DNA from: Rhizobium mesosinicum
Lineage (GTDB): Bacteria > Pseudomonadota > Alphaproteobacteria > Rhizobiales > Rhizobiaceae
Reading direction: 5' to 3'
NCBI RefSeq assembly: GCF_019511345.1
Contig: NZ_JAEUAK010000004.1
Coordinates: 496,001 to 560,000, forward strand
Length of the DNA stretch: 64,000 nt
Shown: positions 52,118 to 61,313 of the stretch, in pieces
How the letters are laid out: every line of letters begins with the position of its first letter
Numbering within the stretch: position 1 is the first letter of the stretch
The notes under the pieces: generated by a model
Databases searched by the model: none
What the model saw: only the letters and a program-made list of their open reading frames with translations
What the model was told of the DNA's origin: nothing
Position numbers and translations under genes: made by a program

Positions 52118-53353
52118 ATGTCGGATATCGATACCGGCGCAGCATTTGCTGCCGCTGAACCCTCTGCTGCATCCAACGAACAGGTCGTTCAGACCCCGAA
52201 CCCCATCCGGACCGATCCGCAGCCGGCGCTGAAGGAAGAGGCACCGAAGCCGTCCGCTCGTGATGCCATTGCGAAGGCTCGGGAAAAAGTCGCCGAGCAG
52301 GAAAAAGCCGAAGCTGTCAGCAAGCCGGTGAAGAGCGAGCCGGCGAAAACAGATCCGGCAAAGGCCGGCGCCAAGGAGACGGAAAAGCCAGCCTCGAAGC
52401 CGTCCAATGAAAACCGGGACGAGGGCGGCCGCTATAAGCCGAAGGACGGCGGCGCAGAGACGCAACAGCAGCAGCCGAAAGCCGGCGAGGGCAATGAAGC
52501 GCAGACGGCGCCGAAGCCGCGCTATGAGGCTCCCAAGCGTTTTTCGTCCGATGTCGCCGCCAGTGCCGATTGGGCAAAGACGCCGGAATCCGTCCAGGCA
52601 GCCGTTCACCGCGTACAGCGCGAAATGGAAGACGGCATTACGAAGTACAAAGCCTCGCACGACCGATACGAGAACCTGCGCCAGTTCGATGAAATCGCCC
52701 GTGGCAATGGCCACGATCTGCGTCAGTCGCTCGAAAAGGTCGTCGCGATCGAGCAGGCCTTTGCACGCAACCCGGTCGAAGGCTTCCAGCGCATCTGTGA
52801 CCATTTCGGCCTGAACATGCGCCAGCTCGCCGCCCATATTGCGGGCCAAAAGCCGGAAGACGTGCAGGTTCAGCAGGAAGGCACGATCAACGAACTGCGG
52901 CGTGAACTCGCCGACCTGAAACAGCAGATTTCCGGTGTCAGCACCGGTTTCCAGCAGCAGCAGACAGCAGCGACCTCCAAGGAGGTCGAAGCCTTTGCCA
53001 GCCAGCCGGAATATGCCCGCTTCTACGACCTCATGGACGATATCGCCTTCTTCCTGAAGAGCGACAAGGTGGACCCCGCTCTGCCGCCCATAGATCGTTT
53101 GAAGGCAGCCTATCAGCTTGCGGACCGGCTCAATCCCGACCCGACTGCCAAGCCTGCCACGACTACCGCACCGGCCTCAGACGCCGTCGCAGCAACGGCC
53201 TCAGACGCCACCTCCGAAGCTCTCGCGGCTCAGACCCGCAAGGGCGGCAAGTCCATCACTGGCGCTCCGAATGCCGGCGAAGATGTCGCCGATCGCGAGC
53301 CCTCCACCTCAGTCAGGGACAGCATCAAGCGAGCCTTTGCACAGGCCGGCTGA
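52118..53353 (+). CDS. Scaffolding protein
   Basis: The 411-residue protein is rich in Ala, Lys, Glu and Pro. Its N-terminal 150 residues are low-complexity (ARDAIAKAREKVAEQEKAEA), followed by helices (SADWAKTPESVQAAVHRVQR) and a coiled coil near residue 260 (GTINELRRELADLKQQISGV). It lies directly before the coat gene, as scaffolds do in P22-like phages. It would direct coat assembly and leave the mature head. Confidence 0.82.
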   Translation: MSDIDTGAAFAAAEPSAASNEQVVQTPNPIRTDPQPALKEEAPKPSARDAIAKAREKVAEQEKAEAVSKPVKSEPAKTDPAKAGAKETEKPASKPSNENRDEGGRYKPKDGGAETQQQQPKAGEGNEAQTAPKPRYEAPKRFSSDVAASADWAKTPESVQAAVHRVQREMEDGITKYKASHDRYENLRQFDEIARGNGHDLRQSLEKVVAIEQAFARNPVEGFQRICDHFGLNMRQLAAHIAGQKPEDVQVQQEGTINELRRELADLKQQISGVSTGFQQQQTAATSKEVEAFASQPEYARFYDLMDDIAFFLKSDKVDPALPPIDRLKAAYQLADRLNPDPTAKPATTTAPASDAVAATASDATSEALAAQTRKGGKSITGAPNAGEDVADREPSTSVRDSIKRAFAQAG

Positions 53354-53376
53354 CCCTATTCCCATAGGAGTGGCGT

Positions 53377-54390
53377 ATGCCTCTTACTTCTGTCGAAAAG
53401 AACCAGGAGATCCTGTCCCTGGCTCTCGAAGACCGTTCTTCGGGATATCAGGATCTGGTCTCCAACTCGAAAGCCCTTCTCGCCGTCCTGCGGCGCAAGG
53501 GCAACTGGAAGCCCTATAGCGGCCCGCGTATCCGCGAGCGTCTGCTTTATGCCAAGACCGGCTCGGCCGTCTGGTATAACGGCTTCGACTTCCTGAACCC
53601 GGTTCCGGCCGAGCTCTTCAATGATGCCGAATGGACGCCCAAGATGTGCGCCGTTGCGGTCACGCTCTCGAACGAGGAAATCCTCAACAACGAGGGCGAA
53701 AACCAGCTCATGGATGTGATGGAATCGCACATCCTGGCGGCCGAGTCCGAACTGGAAGACGAAGTCGATCTGTCGCTGCATGGCAACGGCACGCGCTTCG
53801 GCGGCAAGGAGCTCGGCGGCTTGCAGCTCGCAGTTCCGACGGTGGTCAACTCCGGCATCTATGGCGGTATCGACCGTACCAACGCTGTCTGGCGCACATC
53901 GGCATTCGACGCGAATTCCTTCGCAACGGACATCGGCACGCAGGTTAATAGCGTGACGATCCGCCCGATGCTCAACCGCATCATGACGCAGCGCTCCCGC
54001 AACAAGCAGGCGGCCGACCTCCTGCTGATGTCGCCGGAGCACTATGCGGCCTATGACGCGGCCACCATCGCGATCCAGCGCATCAACGACGAGACCGGCC
54101 TCGGCAAGCTCGGCTTCCAGACGCTGAAATACTTCGGCGCCGGCCGCTCTGCCGAAATCGTGCAGGAAGGCGGTATCGGTTCGAACATGCCAGCCAACAC
54201 CACGTACGGCCTCGACACATCGAACCTGCGCATGCGCTACCACCCGGAGCGCAACTTCAACAAGATCGGCCGTGCGATGATGCCGATCAACCAGGACGCC
54301 GTTGTCCAGTACATCGGCTTCATGGGCGAACTCACGCAGACCAATCCGCTGTTCCAGTGGAAGCTCTACGACTCCAACCCGGCCGCATAA
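53377..54390 (+). CDS. Major capsid (coat) protein
   Basis: The 337-residue product follows the scaffold gene by 23 bases. It contains SALLAVLRRKGNWKPYSGPR-like N-terminal blocks (residues about 28-49), a central EILNNEGENQLMDVMESHIL and the C-terminal GFMGELTQTNPLFQWKLYDS. This is a pattern I recall from rhizobial podoviral coat proteins in the HK97-fold group. The codon usage is regular, and a good ribosome-binding site (AGGAG) precedes it. Confidence 0.85.
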   Translation: MPLTSVEKNQEILSLALEDRSSGYQDLVSNSKALLAVLRRKGNWKPYSGPRIRERLLYAKTGSAVWYNGFDFLNPVPAELFNDAEWTPKMCAVAVTLSNEEILNNEGENQLMDVMESHILAAESELEDEVDLSLHGNGTRFGGKELGGLQLAVPTVVNSGIYGGIDRTNAVWRTSAFDANSFATDIGTQVNSVTIRPMLNRIMTQRSRNKQAADLLLMSPEHYAAYDAATIAIQRINDETGLGKLGFQTLKYFGAGRSAEIVQEGGIGSNMPANTTYGLDTSNLRMRYHPERNFNKIGRAMMPINQDAVVQYIGFMGELTQTNPLFQWKLYDSNPAA

Positions 54391-54403
54391 GGAGAACCCT
54401 GAT

Positions 54404-54916
54404 ATGGCTTATGTTCCCCAGACGCCGAACCTCGGCTTTCCTCCGATTGCGTCGCATCTTGCAGCGTTTTCGGGCGCCGGCCGGTCCACGCCGTGGAAGC
54501 TCGGCGATATTATCCGTGCTGTCGATCCGACCTATGGCGTCGGCGAATTCATCTATCTCAAGGGCGTCGCCAGCACGGCCATCGGCTCGTGGGTTACCTA
54601 CAATGCCGATGACTTTTCGACGACTCTGCTCGCTGCCAATGCCATCGGCCCCGTAGCCGTTGCTATGGCGGCGACGGTAGCCAACGAGTTCGGCTGGTAC
54701 CAGATCAGCGGCAAAGCCATCGGCCTATGCCTGGCCGGCTTCGTCGATGATGCCAATGTCTACGCGACGGCCACCGCCGGCTCGGTTGACGACGCTGTCG
54801 TTGCCGGTGACCGCGTGAAGAATGCGAAGGGTGCGTCGGCGATCGGCGTTCCCTCCGGCAGCTTCGCCGAGTTCGAAATCTCGCGCCCGTTCATGGATGA
54901 CGGTCTCGCGGCCTAA
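54404..54916 (+). CDS. Probable capsid decoration or head protein
   Basis: From ATG 54404, with AAGGAG upstream, the product has 170 residues (MAYVPQTPNLGFPPIASHLA). It is beta-rich with many Ala, Gly and Val (LLAANAIGPVAVAMAATVAN) and ends FAEFEISRPFMDDGLAA. It comes 13 bases after the coat gene and before a strong terminator, so coat and this protein could be made at the highest level. Decoration or cement function is inferred from position. Confidence 0.7.
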   Translation: MAYVPQTPNLGFPPIASHLAAFSGAGRSTPWKLGDIIRAVDPTYGVGEFIYLKGVASTAIGSWVTYNADDFSTTLLAANAIGPVAVAMAATVANEFGWYQISGKAIGLCLAGFVDDANVYATATAGSVDDAVVAGDRVKNAKGASAIGVPSGSFAEFEISRPFMDDGLAA

Positions 54917-54938
54917 GCGCTGAACAATCGAAAGGGAG

Positions 54939-54966
54939 AAAGGCGGGCTCTCGGGTCCGCCTTTTT
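54939..54966 (+). terminator. Intrinsic terminator inside the late operon
   Basis: AAAGGCGG pairs with CCGCCTTTTT around a short GC-rich loop, and the stem runs straight into a T-run, the best intrinsic terminator in the window. It is 22 bases after the decoration-like gene and 33 bases before the next start. Confidence 0.85.
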
Positions 54967-54998
54967 CTATGCAACCTCTCAGACAGGAGTGCTCGACG

Positions 54999-55817
54999 AT
55001 GAGCGAGAACAATTCATCCCTGACATATCCGGTCTTCAAGATGCTCAGCACCTTGAACGAACCGGCGAGCCGCAAGGAAGGCCGCCCGATCTACGACGAT
55101 CAGGAAGTGGTCGAAATCCGCTTCTCAGGCAACAAGCAGACCGTGGGCGTGTTTCCGGCGCACGAGCAGTGCGAATGGGGCAACGATCCTGTTACCCAGG
55201 AGCGCGTGCGGCTCACGTACGCCCAGAAGTACAATGAGCAATATAAGAAATTCAAAGCCGGCGAAGCCCAGGCCGCTCATGGCACGCCGCTCGAAGAACT
55301 GACCTTCCTCACACAGGGCAAGCGCCTCGAACTGAAGGCACTCAACATCTACACCGTTGAATCTCTTGCTGCGCTCGATGGCAACAATCTGCGCATGCTA
55401 GGTATGGGCGGGCGCGAGCTGAAAACTCAGGCTCAATTCTACCTCGACAGCGCTAGCCGCAACCACGACTCCAGCGAACTCGCTGCCGAGAACGCCGCGT
55501 TGCGCAAGCGTCTGGCTGAACTGGAGCAGGGCAAGCCTGCTGCTTCCAAGAAAGGCGGCAAGAAGGCTTCCGAGCCCAAGCCGGAACCCGAAGTCGAAGA
55601 CACGACCGACACCGGCGAAGATGCCGGCGCCGATGAAGGGGCCGGTGAGGTAGATGCTGACAACCCGTTCGCCGACTGGGAGCCGGAAGATATCGCAAAC
55701 TGGATCCGAGATACCGATCCGGAATTCGAGATCGATGGCCGATGGAAAAAGGCAACGCTTGCCGAGAAGGCCAAAGAGCTGAACGACAAGATTGCCGCCG
55801 CGAAAGCCAAGGGCTGA
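54999..55817 (+). CDS. Prophage head-region protein, unknown function
   Basis: From ATG 54999 the product has 272 residues (MSENNSSLTYPVFKMLSTLN). The N-terminal 150 residues look structured, with TYAQKYNEQYKKFKAGEAQA and a helical hairpin-like LTFLTQGKRLELKALNIYTV. After that come a coiled coil (SELAAENAALRKRLAELEQG), a long acidic linker and a C-terminal block ending ATLAEKAKELNDKIAAAKAK. No family is recognised. It is the first gene after the internal terminator. Confidence 0.7.
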   Translation: MSENNSSLTYPVFKMLSTLNEPASRKEGRPIYDDQEVVEIRFSGNKQTVGVFPAHEQCEWGNDPVTQERVRLTYAQKYNEQYKKFKAGEAQAAHGTPLEELTFLTQGKRLELKALNIYTVESLAALDGNNLRMLGMGGRELKTQAQFYLDSASRNHDSSELAAENAALRKRLAELEQGKPAASKKGGKKASEPKPEPEVEDTTDTGEDAGADEGAGEVDADNPFADWEPEDIANWIRDTDPEFEIDGRWKKATLAEKAKELNDKIAAAKAKG

Positions 55818-55820
55818 TCA

Positions 55821-56519
55821 ATGACCATCCTGAGCGCCTGCCAGTCTGCCGCGATCCGTCTCGTCGGCCGCAAACCCACGACCATCTTCAGTTCGCAGAA
55901 AAAGCTCGAGCTACAGTTGGCCGATCTGGTGCAGGAAGCTGCCGTTGATATCGCAAAGGCATTCGAATGGCAGGCGCTCCTGGTTCTGGCCGAGCACCAA
56001 GGCGATGGCTCGACAATCGCATTCGATTTCCCGGCCGGCTTCGATCGGATGCCGGTCAAGGGAAACATTCACTCCGCCACCTGGCAGCAGAGCGGTTATC
56101 GGCCGGCTCGCGACCGTGACCACTGGATTTACCTGCAGACTTATCTCGCCGCCGGCACGCCCGGCTGGTGGATCGTGCTCGACAACCAGATGCAGATTTA
56201 TCCACCGATGGGGCCGAGCGAGAAAGCGCAGTACTATTTCATCACCAACGAGATTGCCCGCGGCGCAGATAGCGCGGGCAAGGCGGTCATCACCAAGGAT
56301 GACGACACGTTCAAGCTCGACGAACGGCTGCTCACCTTGTCGCTGATCTGGCGCTATCGCGAACAGAACGGTCTGGAATACTCCGAATCCATGGCGAACT
56401 ACGAACGCGCGCTGGCGCAGATCGGTGGGGCCGATAAGGGCAAGCGCATTCTGGCGGTTGGCGCGCAGCGTATCCCGAACGGTGCCGACATTGCGTTTCC
56501 TGGGGTGATTGTCCCATGA
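55821..56519 (+). CDS. Head-completion (tail accessory) protein, gp4-like position
   Basis: The 232-residue product (MTILSACQSAAIRLVGRKPT) has a helical N-terminus (ELQLADLVQEAAVDIAKAFE) and a beta-rich centre. The order coat - accessory - stabilisation - ejection matches P22, where gp4 closes the portal vertex. The assignment is from position and size, and a head-tail adaptor of a related type is equally possible. It overlaps the next gene by 4 bases (ATGA). Confidence 0.72.
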   Translation: MTILSACQSAAIRLVGRKPTTIFSSQKKLELQLADLVQEAAVDIAKAFEWQALLVLAEHQGDGSTIAFDFPAGFDRMPVKGNIHSATWQQSGYRPARDRDHWIYLQTYLAAGTPGWWIVLDNQMQIYPPMGPSEKAQYYFITNEIARGADSAGKAVITKDDDTFKLDERLLTLSLIWRYREQNGLEYSESMANYERALAQIGGADKGKRILAVGAQRIPNGADIAFPGVIVP

Positions 56520-58096
56520 GGCGGCCGGCTCCGAAGATCAAGCCACGCAAGGCAAAGCCGAAAAGCTGGCCGGCCGCCGTTGCTGGCTGGATTGCGAACC
56601 AGAACATCGCCAGGCCAAACCCGGATGCACCGCAGGGCGCGTGGATCTACGAGAACATCCTGCCGACGGCGACAGGTGGCGAGATCCGCCGTGGGCTCGA
56701 TCTCTTTGCCACGATGCCGACCACCACAAAGCCGGTCTTGTCACTGTTCTCGTACAAGAACGGCAACCAGCGGAACCTCTTTGCTGCGAACGAAAACGAG
56801 ATTGCTGACATCACCGCGGCTCCGGCAAACGTACTCACGGGACAGCATGGCGGTGACTGGAGCGTCGTTCAGTTCGTCAATACAGACGGCAATGCGTTTC
56901 TGCGCGGCGTAAATGGTGTCGACACGCCGTTTGTCTATGACGGCGTTTCCTTCTCGACATCGCCAGCCCTGACTTTCGCCGTAGGCGTGACAGTGACTGC
57001 GAACCAGATGTCGCGGGTTTGGTCGTACAAGAAGCGTCTGTTCTTCATCCAGAAGGAAAGCATGGACGCCTGGTACCTGCCGGTGAACGTCATGGGCGGC
57101 GAACTTACCCGCCTTCCGCTCGCCGGCGAATTCGCTCGCGGCGGTTCGCTCCTGTTCGGCGCCAGCTGGTCGATCGAAAGCGGCGATGGTCCGAACGAAT
57201 ATTGCGCGTTCGTTTCGACGGAAGGAGAGGTCGCAGTCTTTGCGGGATCCAACCCTGGCGATGCCGACGACTGGCACAAGATCGGCACATACCGTATCGG
57301 CAATCCGCTCGGTCCCAAGGCTTTCTTCCGCGCCGGCGGTGATCTCGTCATAGCAACGGCGATCGGCCTCGTACCTTTGTCTCAGGCCATGCAGCGCGAC
57401 TATGCGGCTCTGTCGTCGTCGGCCATCTCGTACAACATCGAGACCGCCTGGAACGCGATGGTTGCCGAGCGCAGCAGCGCCGCCTGGCATTGTGAGATTT
57501 GGCCTGAGAAGCAGATTGCGGTCATCAGCCTGCCGACGCTGTCCGGGACGACTGCCCAAATGTTCGTGGTGAATACCAGAACGGCCGCCTGGTCGAACTG
57601 GACCGGCTGGGAAGGCAACTGTCTCGAAGTCTTCAATGGACGTCTATTTTTCGGATCGAAGAACGGCAAGATCATCGAGGGCTACACCGGGGGCTCTGAT
57701 CTCGGAATGCCGTACACCTGCTGCTACCTGCCGCTCTTCGAGGATCTGGGAAATCCGCTGTCGACGAAGATAGCCAGGATGGCGCGAGCGGTCTTGCGCA
57801 CTGCCATTCCGGTGGAAGCACAGATCACGATCCAGACCGACTATATCGTCGATTTGCCGGCCGTGCCTTCTGCGCCCTCCATTCCGAGCCAGAATGAATG
57901 GGGCTCAGCAATCTGGGGGCAGAGCATCTGGGGCGCCGGCAGAGTGAAGGAAATCCAGCAGGATTGGGACAATGCGGACGGGCAGGGGAATGCAATCGCT
58001 CCGGCGCTTCGCGTCACCAGTGGCGCTACAATCCCGCTCGATAGTGAGATTGTCCGCATCGATATCACCTACGAAGAGACGGACATCGTCACGTGA
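56516..58096 (+). CDS. DNA-stabilisation / tail hub protein, gp10-like position
   Basis: The 526-residue protein is beta-rich with repeated blades such as SRVWSYKKRLFFIQKESMDA, GTYRIGNPLGPKAFFRAGGD and GKIIEGYTGGSDLGMPYTCC, suggesting a beta-propeller. P22 gp10 plugs the portal after packaging and is encoded at the same place. The similarity is by architecture and order, not by a recognised motif. Its stop overlaps the GTG start of the GNAT-like gene by 4 bases. Confidence 0.75.
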   Translation: MRRPAPKIKPRKAKPKSWPAAVAGWIANQNIARPNPDAPQGAWIYENILPTATGGEIRRGLDLFATMPTTTKPVLSLFSYKNGNQRNLFAANENEIADITAAPANVLTGQHGGDWSVVQFVNTDGNAFLRGVNGVDTPFVYDGVSFSTSPALTFAVGVTVTANQMSRVWSYKKRLFFIQKESMDAWYLPVNVMGGELTRLPLAGEFARGGSLLFGASWSIESGDGPNEYCAFVSTEGEVAVFAGSNPGDADDWHKIGTYRIGNPLGPKAFFRAGGDLVIATAIGLVPLSQAMQRDYAALSSSAISYNIETAWNAMVAERSSAAWHCEIWPEKQIAVISLPTLSGTTAQMFVVNTRTAAWSNWTGWEGNCLEVFNGRLFFGSKNGKIIEGYTGGSDLGMPYTCCYLPLFEDLGNPLSTKIARMARAVLRTAIPVEAQITIQTDYIVDLPAVPSAPSIPSQNEWGSAIWGQSIWGAGRVKEIQQDWDNADGQGNAIAPALRVTSGATIPLDSEIVRIDITYEETDIVT

Positions 58097-58473
58097 AGAT
58101 AGTCACGGATGAACGGGTCGCGCTGCTGGTCTCCAGACTTGTCGGCAAGGCTTTCGTCGCGCCCTTCACGGCCATGGGGATCGAGCGTGACGGCGAGGTC
58201 ATTGGCGGCGTTGTGTTCAACGTCTTCGAAGGCACCGACCTTCATGTGACTGTGGCGGGCAGGGGCTTCAACCGCAGCTTTCTTGCCGATCTCGGCGCTT
58301 ACGTGTTCCAGCAGCTGGGCTGCGAAAGAATGACGGTCCTGACCGAGCAGGTCCGGATTGTCCGCATCGCGGAAAAGCTCGGCGGCGAAATCGAAGGGCT
58401 TCTCCGCAATCATTTCGGCCGGGACCGAGACGCATATCTCGTCGGCATTCTCAAAGACGATTGGAAGTATTGA
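58093..58473 (+). CDS. GNAT-like acetyltransferase encoded in the phage structural operon
   Basis: The 126-residue product has a truncated GNAT-like fold: GEVIGGVVFNVFEGTDLHVT as the central strands, a helix LADLGAYVFQQLGCERMTVL and the final block VRIAEKLGGEIEGLLRNHFG, which resembles the C-terminal GNAT motif. The acetyl-CoA loop (Q/RxxGxG/A) is not well kept, so catalysis is uncertain. Similar genes occur in structural operons of several podoviruses, as I recall. Both ends overlap neighbours (GTGA and TGATG). Confidence 0.72.
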   Translation: MKIVTDERVALLVSRLVGKAFVAPFTAMGIERDGEVIGGVVFNVFEGTDLHVTVAGRGFNRSFLADLGAYVFQQLGCERMTVLTEQVRIVRIAEKLGGEIEGLLRNHFGRDRDAYLVGILKDDWKY

Positions 58474-59255
58474 TGGTCAGCACTCCCAAGGCTCCCGACC
58501 CAGCAAAGACGGCTGAAGCGCAGTCGGGCATGAACCGCGATACGGCGCAGACGCAGCAGCTGACGAACATGATCAACCAGGTTGGCCCGGATGGTTCGCT
58601 GACCTATCGCCAGACGGGCAACAACACCTTCGTCGACTCGACCGGGAAAACGGTCACCATCCCGCAGTTCACCGCCTACACAGACCTCTCGCCGACGCAG
58701 AAGGCGATCAAGACGCAGACTGACGCAGCGAGTTTGAACCTCGGCACGATTGCCAATGACCAATCCGCTTTCCTGAAAGACTATCTCGGCAAGCCGATCG
58801 ACCTGAATAACGAGGAGGTCGAGGCAAGGCTTTATGACCTCGGGTCGAAGCGCCTCGATCCCGGCTTTGCCCGTCAGGAAGAAGCGCTGCGCACTCGTCT
58901 TGCCAACCAGGGCATCCAGGAAGGATCTGAGGCGTGGAAAGCAGCGTTCGACAATTTCAGCCAGGGCAAGAACGACGCCTACAACAGTCTGGTTCTGAAT
59001 GGCCGCCAGCAGGCGGTGCAGGAGGCCCTGACAGAGCGAAACCAGCCGCTGAACGAGATCATAGGCCTTCTCAGCGGTTCGCAGGTGCAGACGCCCCAGT
59101 TCGTAAGCACGCCGCAGACCAACGTTGCCGGCGTCGATTATGCCGGCCTCGTTTCCGACAAATACAAGGCCGACACGGCGAGGGCGCAGTCAAATATGGG
59201 TGGCCTCTTCGGTCTTCTCTCCGCGCCCTTTGGCATGTTCAGCTTCGGAGCTTGA
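58473..59255 (+). CDS. Probable ejection-region or internal virion protein
   Basis: From ATG 58473 the product has 260 residues (MVSTPKAPDPAKTAEAQSGM). It is rich in Gln, Asn and Ala, with helical stretches (QEEALRTRLANQGIQEGSEA) and a hydrophobic glycine-rich end (MGGLFGLLSAPFGMFSFGA). This composition is common for small internal virion proteins such as P22 gp7. It sits directly before the two large ejection-type genes. Confidence 0.68.
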   Translation: MVSTPKAPDPAKTAEAQSGMNRDTAQTQQLTNMINQVGPDGSLTYRQTGNNTFVDSTGKTVTIPQFTAYTDLSPTQKAIKTQTDAASLNLGTIANDQSAFLKDYLGKPIDLNNEEVEARLYDLGSKRLDPGFARQEEALRTRLANQGIQEGSEAWKAAFDNFSQGKNDAYNSLVLNGRQQAVQEALTERNQPLNEIIGLLSGSQVQTPQFVSTPQTNVAGVDYAGLVSDKYKADTARAQSNMGGLFGLLSAPFGMFSFGA

Positions 59256-59258
59256 TAG

Positions 59259-61313
59259 ATGGCAATCTCGAATGCTTTTGTCTGGGGCAATGGCGGCGCT
59301 CAGCTTACGCCGGAGCAGATCGCTCGCCAGCGTGAGATCGAAGACGCACTCCTGCAGCGTGGTATCGATTCTTCGCCCGTAGCCAGTCCTCTCGAAGGCT
59401 TGGCACGTGTTGCCAACGCTGCAGCGGGTTCGTTCCGTCGTGGCCGGCTGATCCGCGCCGAGCGGGAGAACAAGGCCTATGACGACGAGGCATTCGGAAA
59501 GCTCGTCGGCATCCTGAACGGCGGCAGCACGGTATCTTCGTCCGTTCCCATGACGGGTGCTGCCAACGAAGTCGGCGCGGTTGATCCGGCCAAGGTCGAT
59601 ATGACCGACAACCAAGTTTACAGCGACTTCATGGACACGGTGAAGACCGGCGTTACAAATCCGTTTGGTCTGGCGGCAATCGCTGCGACGGGAAAGGCTG
59701 AAAGCGGCTATTCACCGGGCAACGTCAACCGTACCTGGTCGGACCCAAGCGCCAGTGGTCAGCCCGGTACCGCGGGCGGCATCATGTCCTGGCGCGGCCC
59801 ACGGTTGGCTGCGCTTCAGGCTGCCGGCGATATGTCACCTGCCGGCCAGGCCAAATTCTTCCTTCAGGAAGATCCGGCGCTGATCACCGCACTCAACAAC
59901 GCGAAGTCGCTCGAAGAGGCGCAGCGGCTCATGAATAACGCGTGGGCTTTCCGCGGCTACGATCAGCCGGGCGGCGAAAGCGCGCGGCGTTTGAGCCTAG
60001 CGAGTGGTTTCCTGCCGTCGTTTCAGGGGCAGGTTAAGCCGACGCAGGTGGCAAGCCTCGATCCGTCGGCAGGTATGCCGAAACCTGAGGCCGCTGCTGC
60101 GATCGAAGCAACTGCGCCCGGTTCGGGCTATGTGGATCCGATGGTCACAACCGACTATCGCCGGCCACCTTCCGCGTCGGCAGAGGCGGCTTCCCTTCCG
60201 CCGTTGCCGGCCCGCGAGGTTGCGCCTGCGCCGGTGGTTGCTGCCGTCCCTCCGGTTCAGGTTGCCCAGAATGCACCGGTGGTGACAGCGCCGAACGGTG
60301 CGCCTATTCCTCCGGAAGTGCTGAAGGTACTGAGCGATCCGCGCATCAGCCAGCGCACGCGCGGCATTGCGGAGCTGCTCATCAAACAGCAGCAGGCACG
60401 GCAGCAGGCCATTCTGGAACAGCAGATCAAGCAGGCTGATCCGGCATATCAGGCTGACCTGCGGCTGAAGAACCTGCAGGCCGACCAGATCGTCAACCCG
60501 AAGATTTCGCCGGCTGATCAGGCCCGTATCGAATTCGACAAGACTAAGTTCGATACCGAGCAGAAGAACAGGGGAACTTTGACTGCGGCCGAGCAAGCCA
60601 ACGTTGATGCACAGAATGAGCGCCTCAAGCTCGATCGTGACAAGTTCGAGCGGGAGATACAGCAGGGCCAGTGGGAGAAGATGACTGACGGACGGCTCTA
60701 CAACAGGAACACCGGCGAATTCCGTGATGCGCCGCCGGCTCTCCCTGGCACCGTGCCCCCGAAGTTCGATGATATTTCCGGCTTGCGTAAGGAGATCCAG
60801 CAGCTTCCCAGCTACAAGAACCTGTCGCAGGCGCTGCCGATCTACCGTTCAATGGCCGAGACGGCCGGCCGCAACAGCAAGGCGTCCGACCTCAATCTCG
60901 TTTACGGTCTCGGCAAGATCATGGACCCGACCTCCGTTGTTCGCGAGGGCGAAATGGTCATGGTCAAAAACACGGCTTCTCTGCCTGACTGGTTCCAGGG
61001 CGCGATTGCTTCGCTAAACGGCGGCGCAGCACTCACACCCGAGACCCGCGAGGCGATCATGCGCGAAGCCTATGGCCGCGTGCAGGGCTATGACAGCGCC
61101 TTCAAGCAGGACACGACTCAGTATCAGGGCATCGTCGCGCGCAACAACTTCAACCCAGCCGATGTCATCCCGGATTTTGGTACGTATGAGCCTTGGAAGC
61201 CTGCAGACACATCTGCCGGTCCGACGCAGATCAAATCGGTAGATGAGTACCAAAACCTTGCGCCTGGCACCCAGTATATCGATCCGAACGGCAAACTGAG
61301 GACGAAGCGGTAA
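59259..61313 (+). CDS. Virion protein with lysozyme-like domain, probable ejection protein
   Basis: The 684-residue protein has a lytic-transglycosylase/lysozyme-like region at about residues 120-230. NPFGLAAIAATGKAESGYSP gives the candidate catalytic Glu148, and TAGGIMSWRGPRLAALQAAG and MNNAWAFRGYDQPGG follow. This fits the phage tail-type lysozyme domain. A Pro/Ala-rich linker and a long Gln-rich helical part (LLIKQQQARQQAILEQQIKQ) come after it. It probably enters the cell envelope with the DNA and opens the peptidoglycan. Its stop overlaps the next start. Confidence 0.82.
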   Translation: MAISNAFVWGNGGAQLTPEQIARQREIEDALLQRGIDSSPVASPLEGLARVANAAAGSFRRGRLIRAERENKAYDDEAFGKLVGILNGGSTVSSSVPMTGAANEVGAVDPAKVDMTDNQVYSDFMDTVKTGVTNPFGLAAIAATGKAESGYSPGNVNRTWSDPSASGQPGTAGGIMSWRGPRLAALQAAGDMSPAGQAKFFLQEDPALITALNNAKSLEEAQRLMNNAWAFRGYDQPGGESARRLSLASGFLPSFQGQVKPTQVASLDPSAGMPKPEAAAAIEATAPGSGYVDPMVTTDYRRPPSASAEAASLPPLPAREVAPAPVVAAVPPVQVAQNAPVVTAPNGAPIPPEVLKVLSDPRISQRTRGIAELLIKQQQARQQAILEQQIKQADPAYQADLRLKNLQADQIVNPKISPADQARIEFDKTKFDTEQKNRGTLTAAEQANVDAQNERLKLDRDKFEREIQQGQWEKMTDGRLYNRNTGEFRDAPPALPGTVPPKFDDISGLRKEIQQLPSYKNLSQALPIYRSMAETAGRNSKASDLNLVYGLGKIMDPTSVVREGEMVMVKNTASLPDWFQGAIASLNGGAALTPETREAIMREAYGRVQGYDSAFKQDTTQYQGIVARNNFNPADVIPDFGTYEPWKPADTSAGPTQIKSVDEYQNLAPGTQYIDPNGKLRTKR

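Noticed and set aside
49728..52849. Long minus-strand frames (615 and 386 codons) opposite the portal and scaffold genes
   Set aside because: Leu/Arg-rich translations that mirror the portal and scaffold codons; phage late genes run consistently on the plus strand here.
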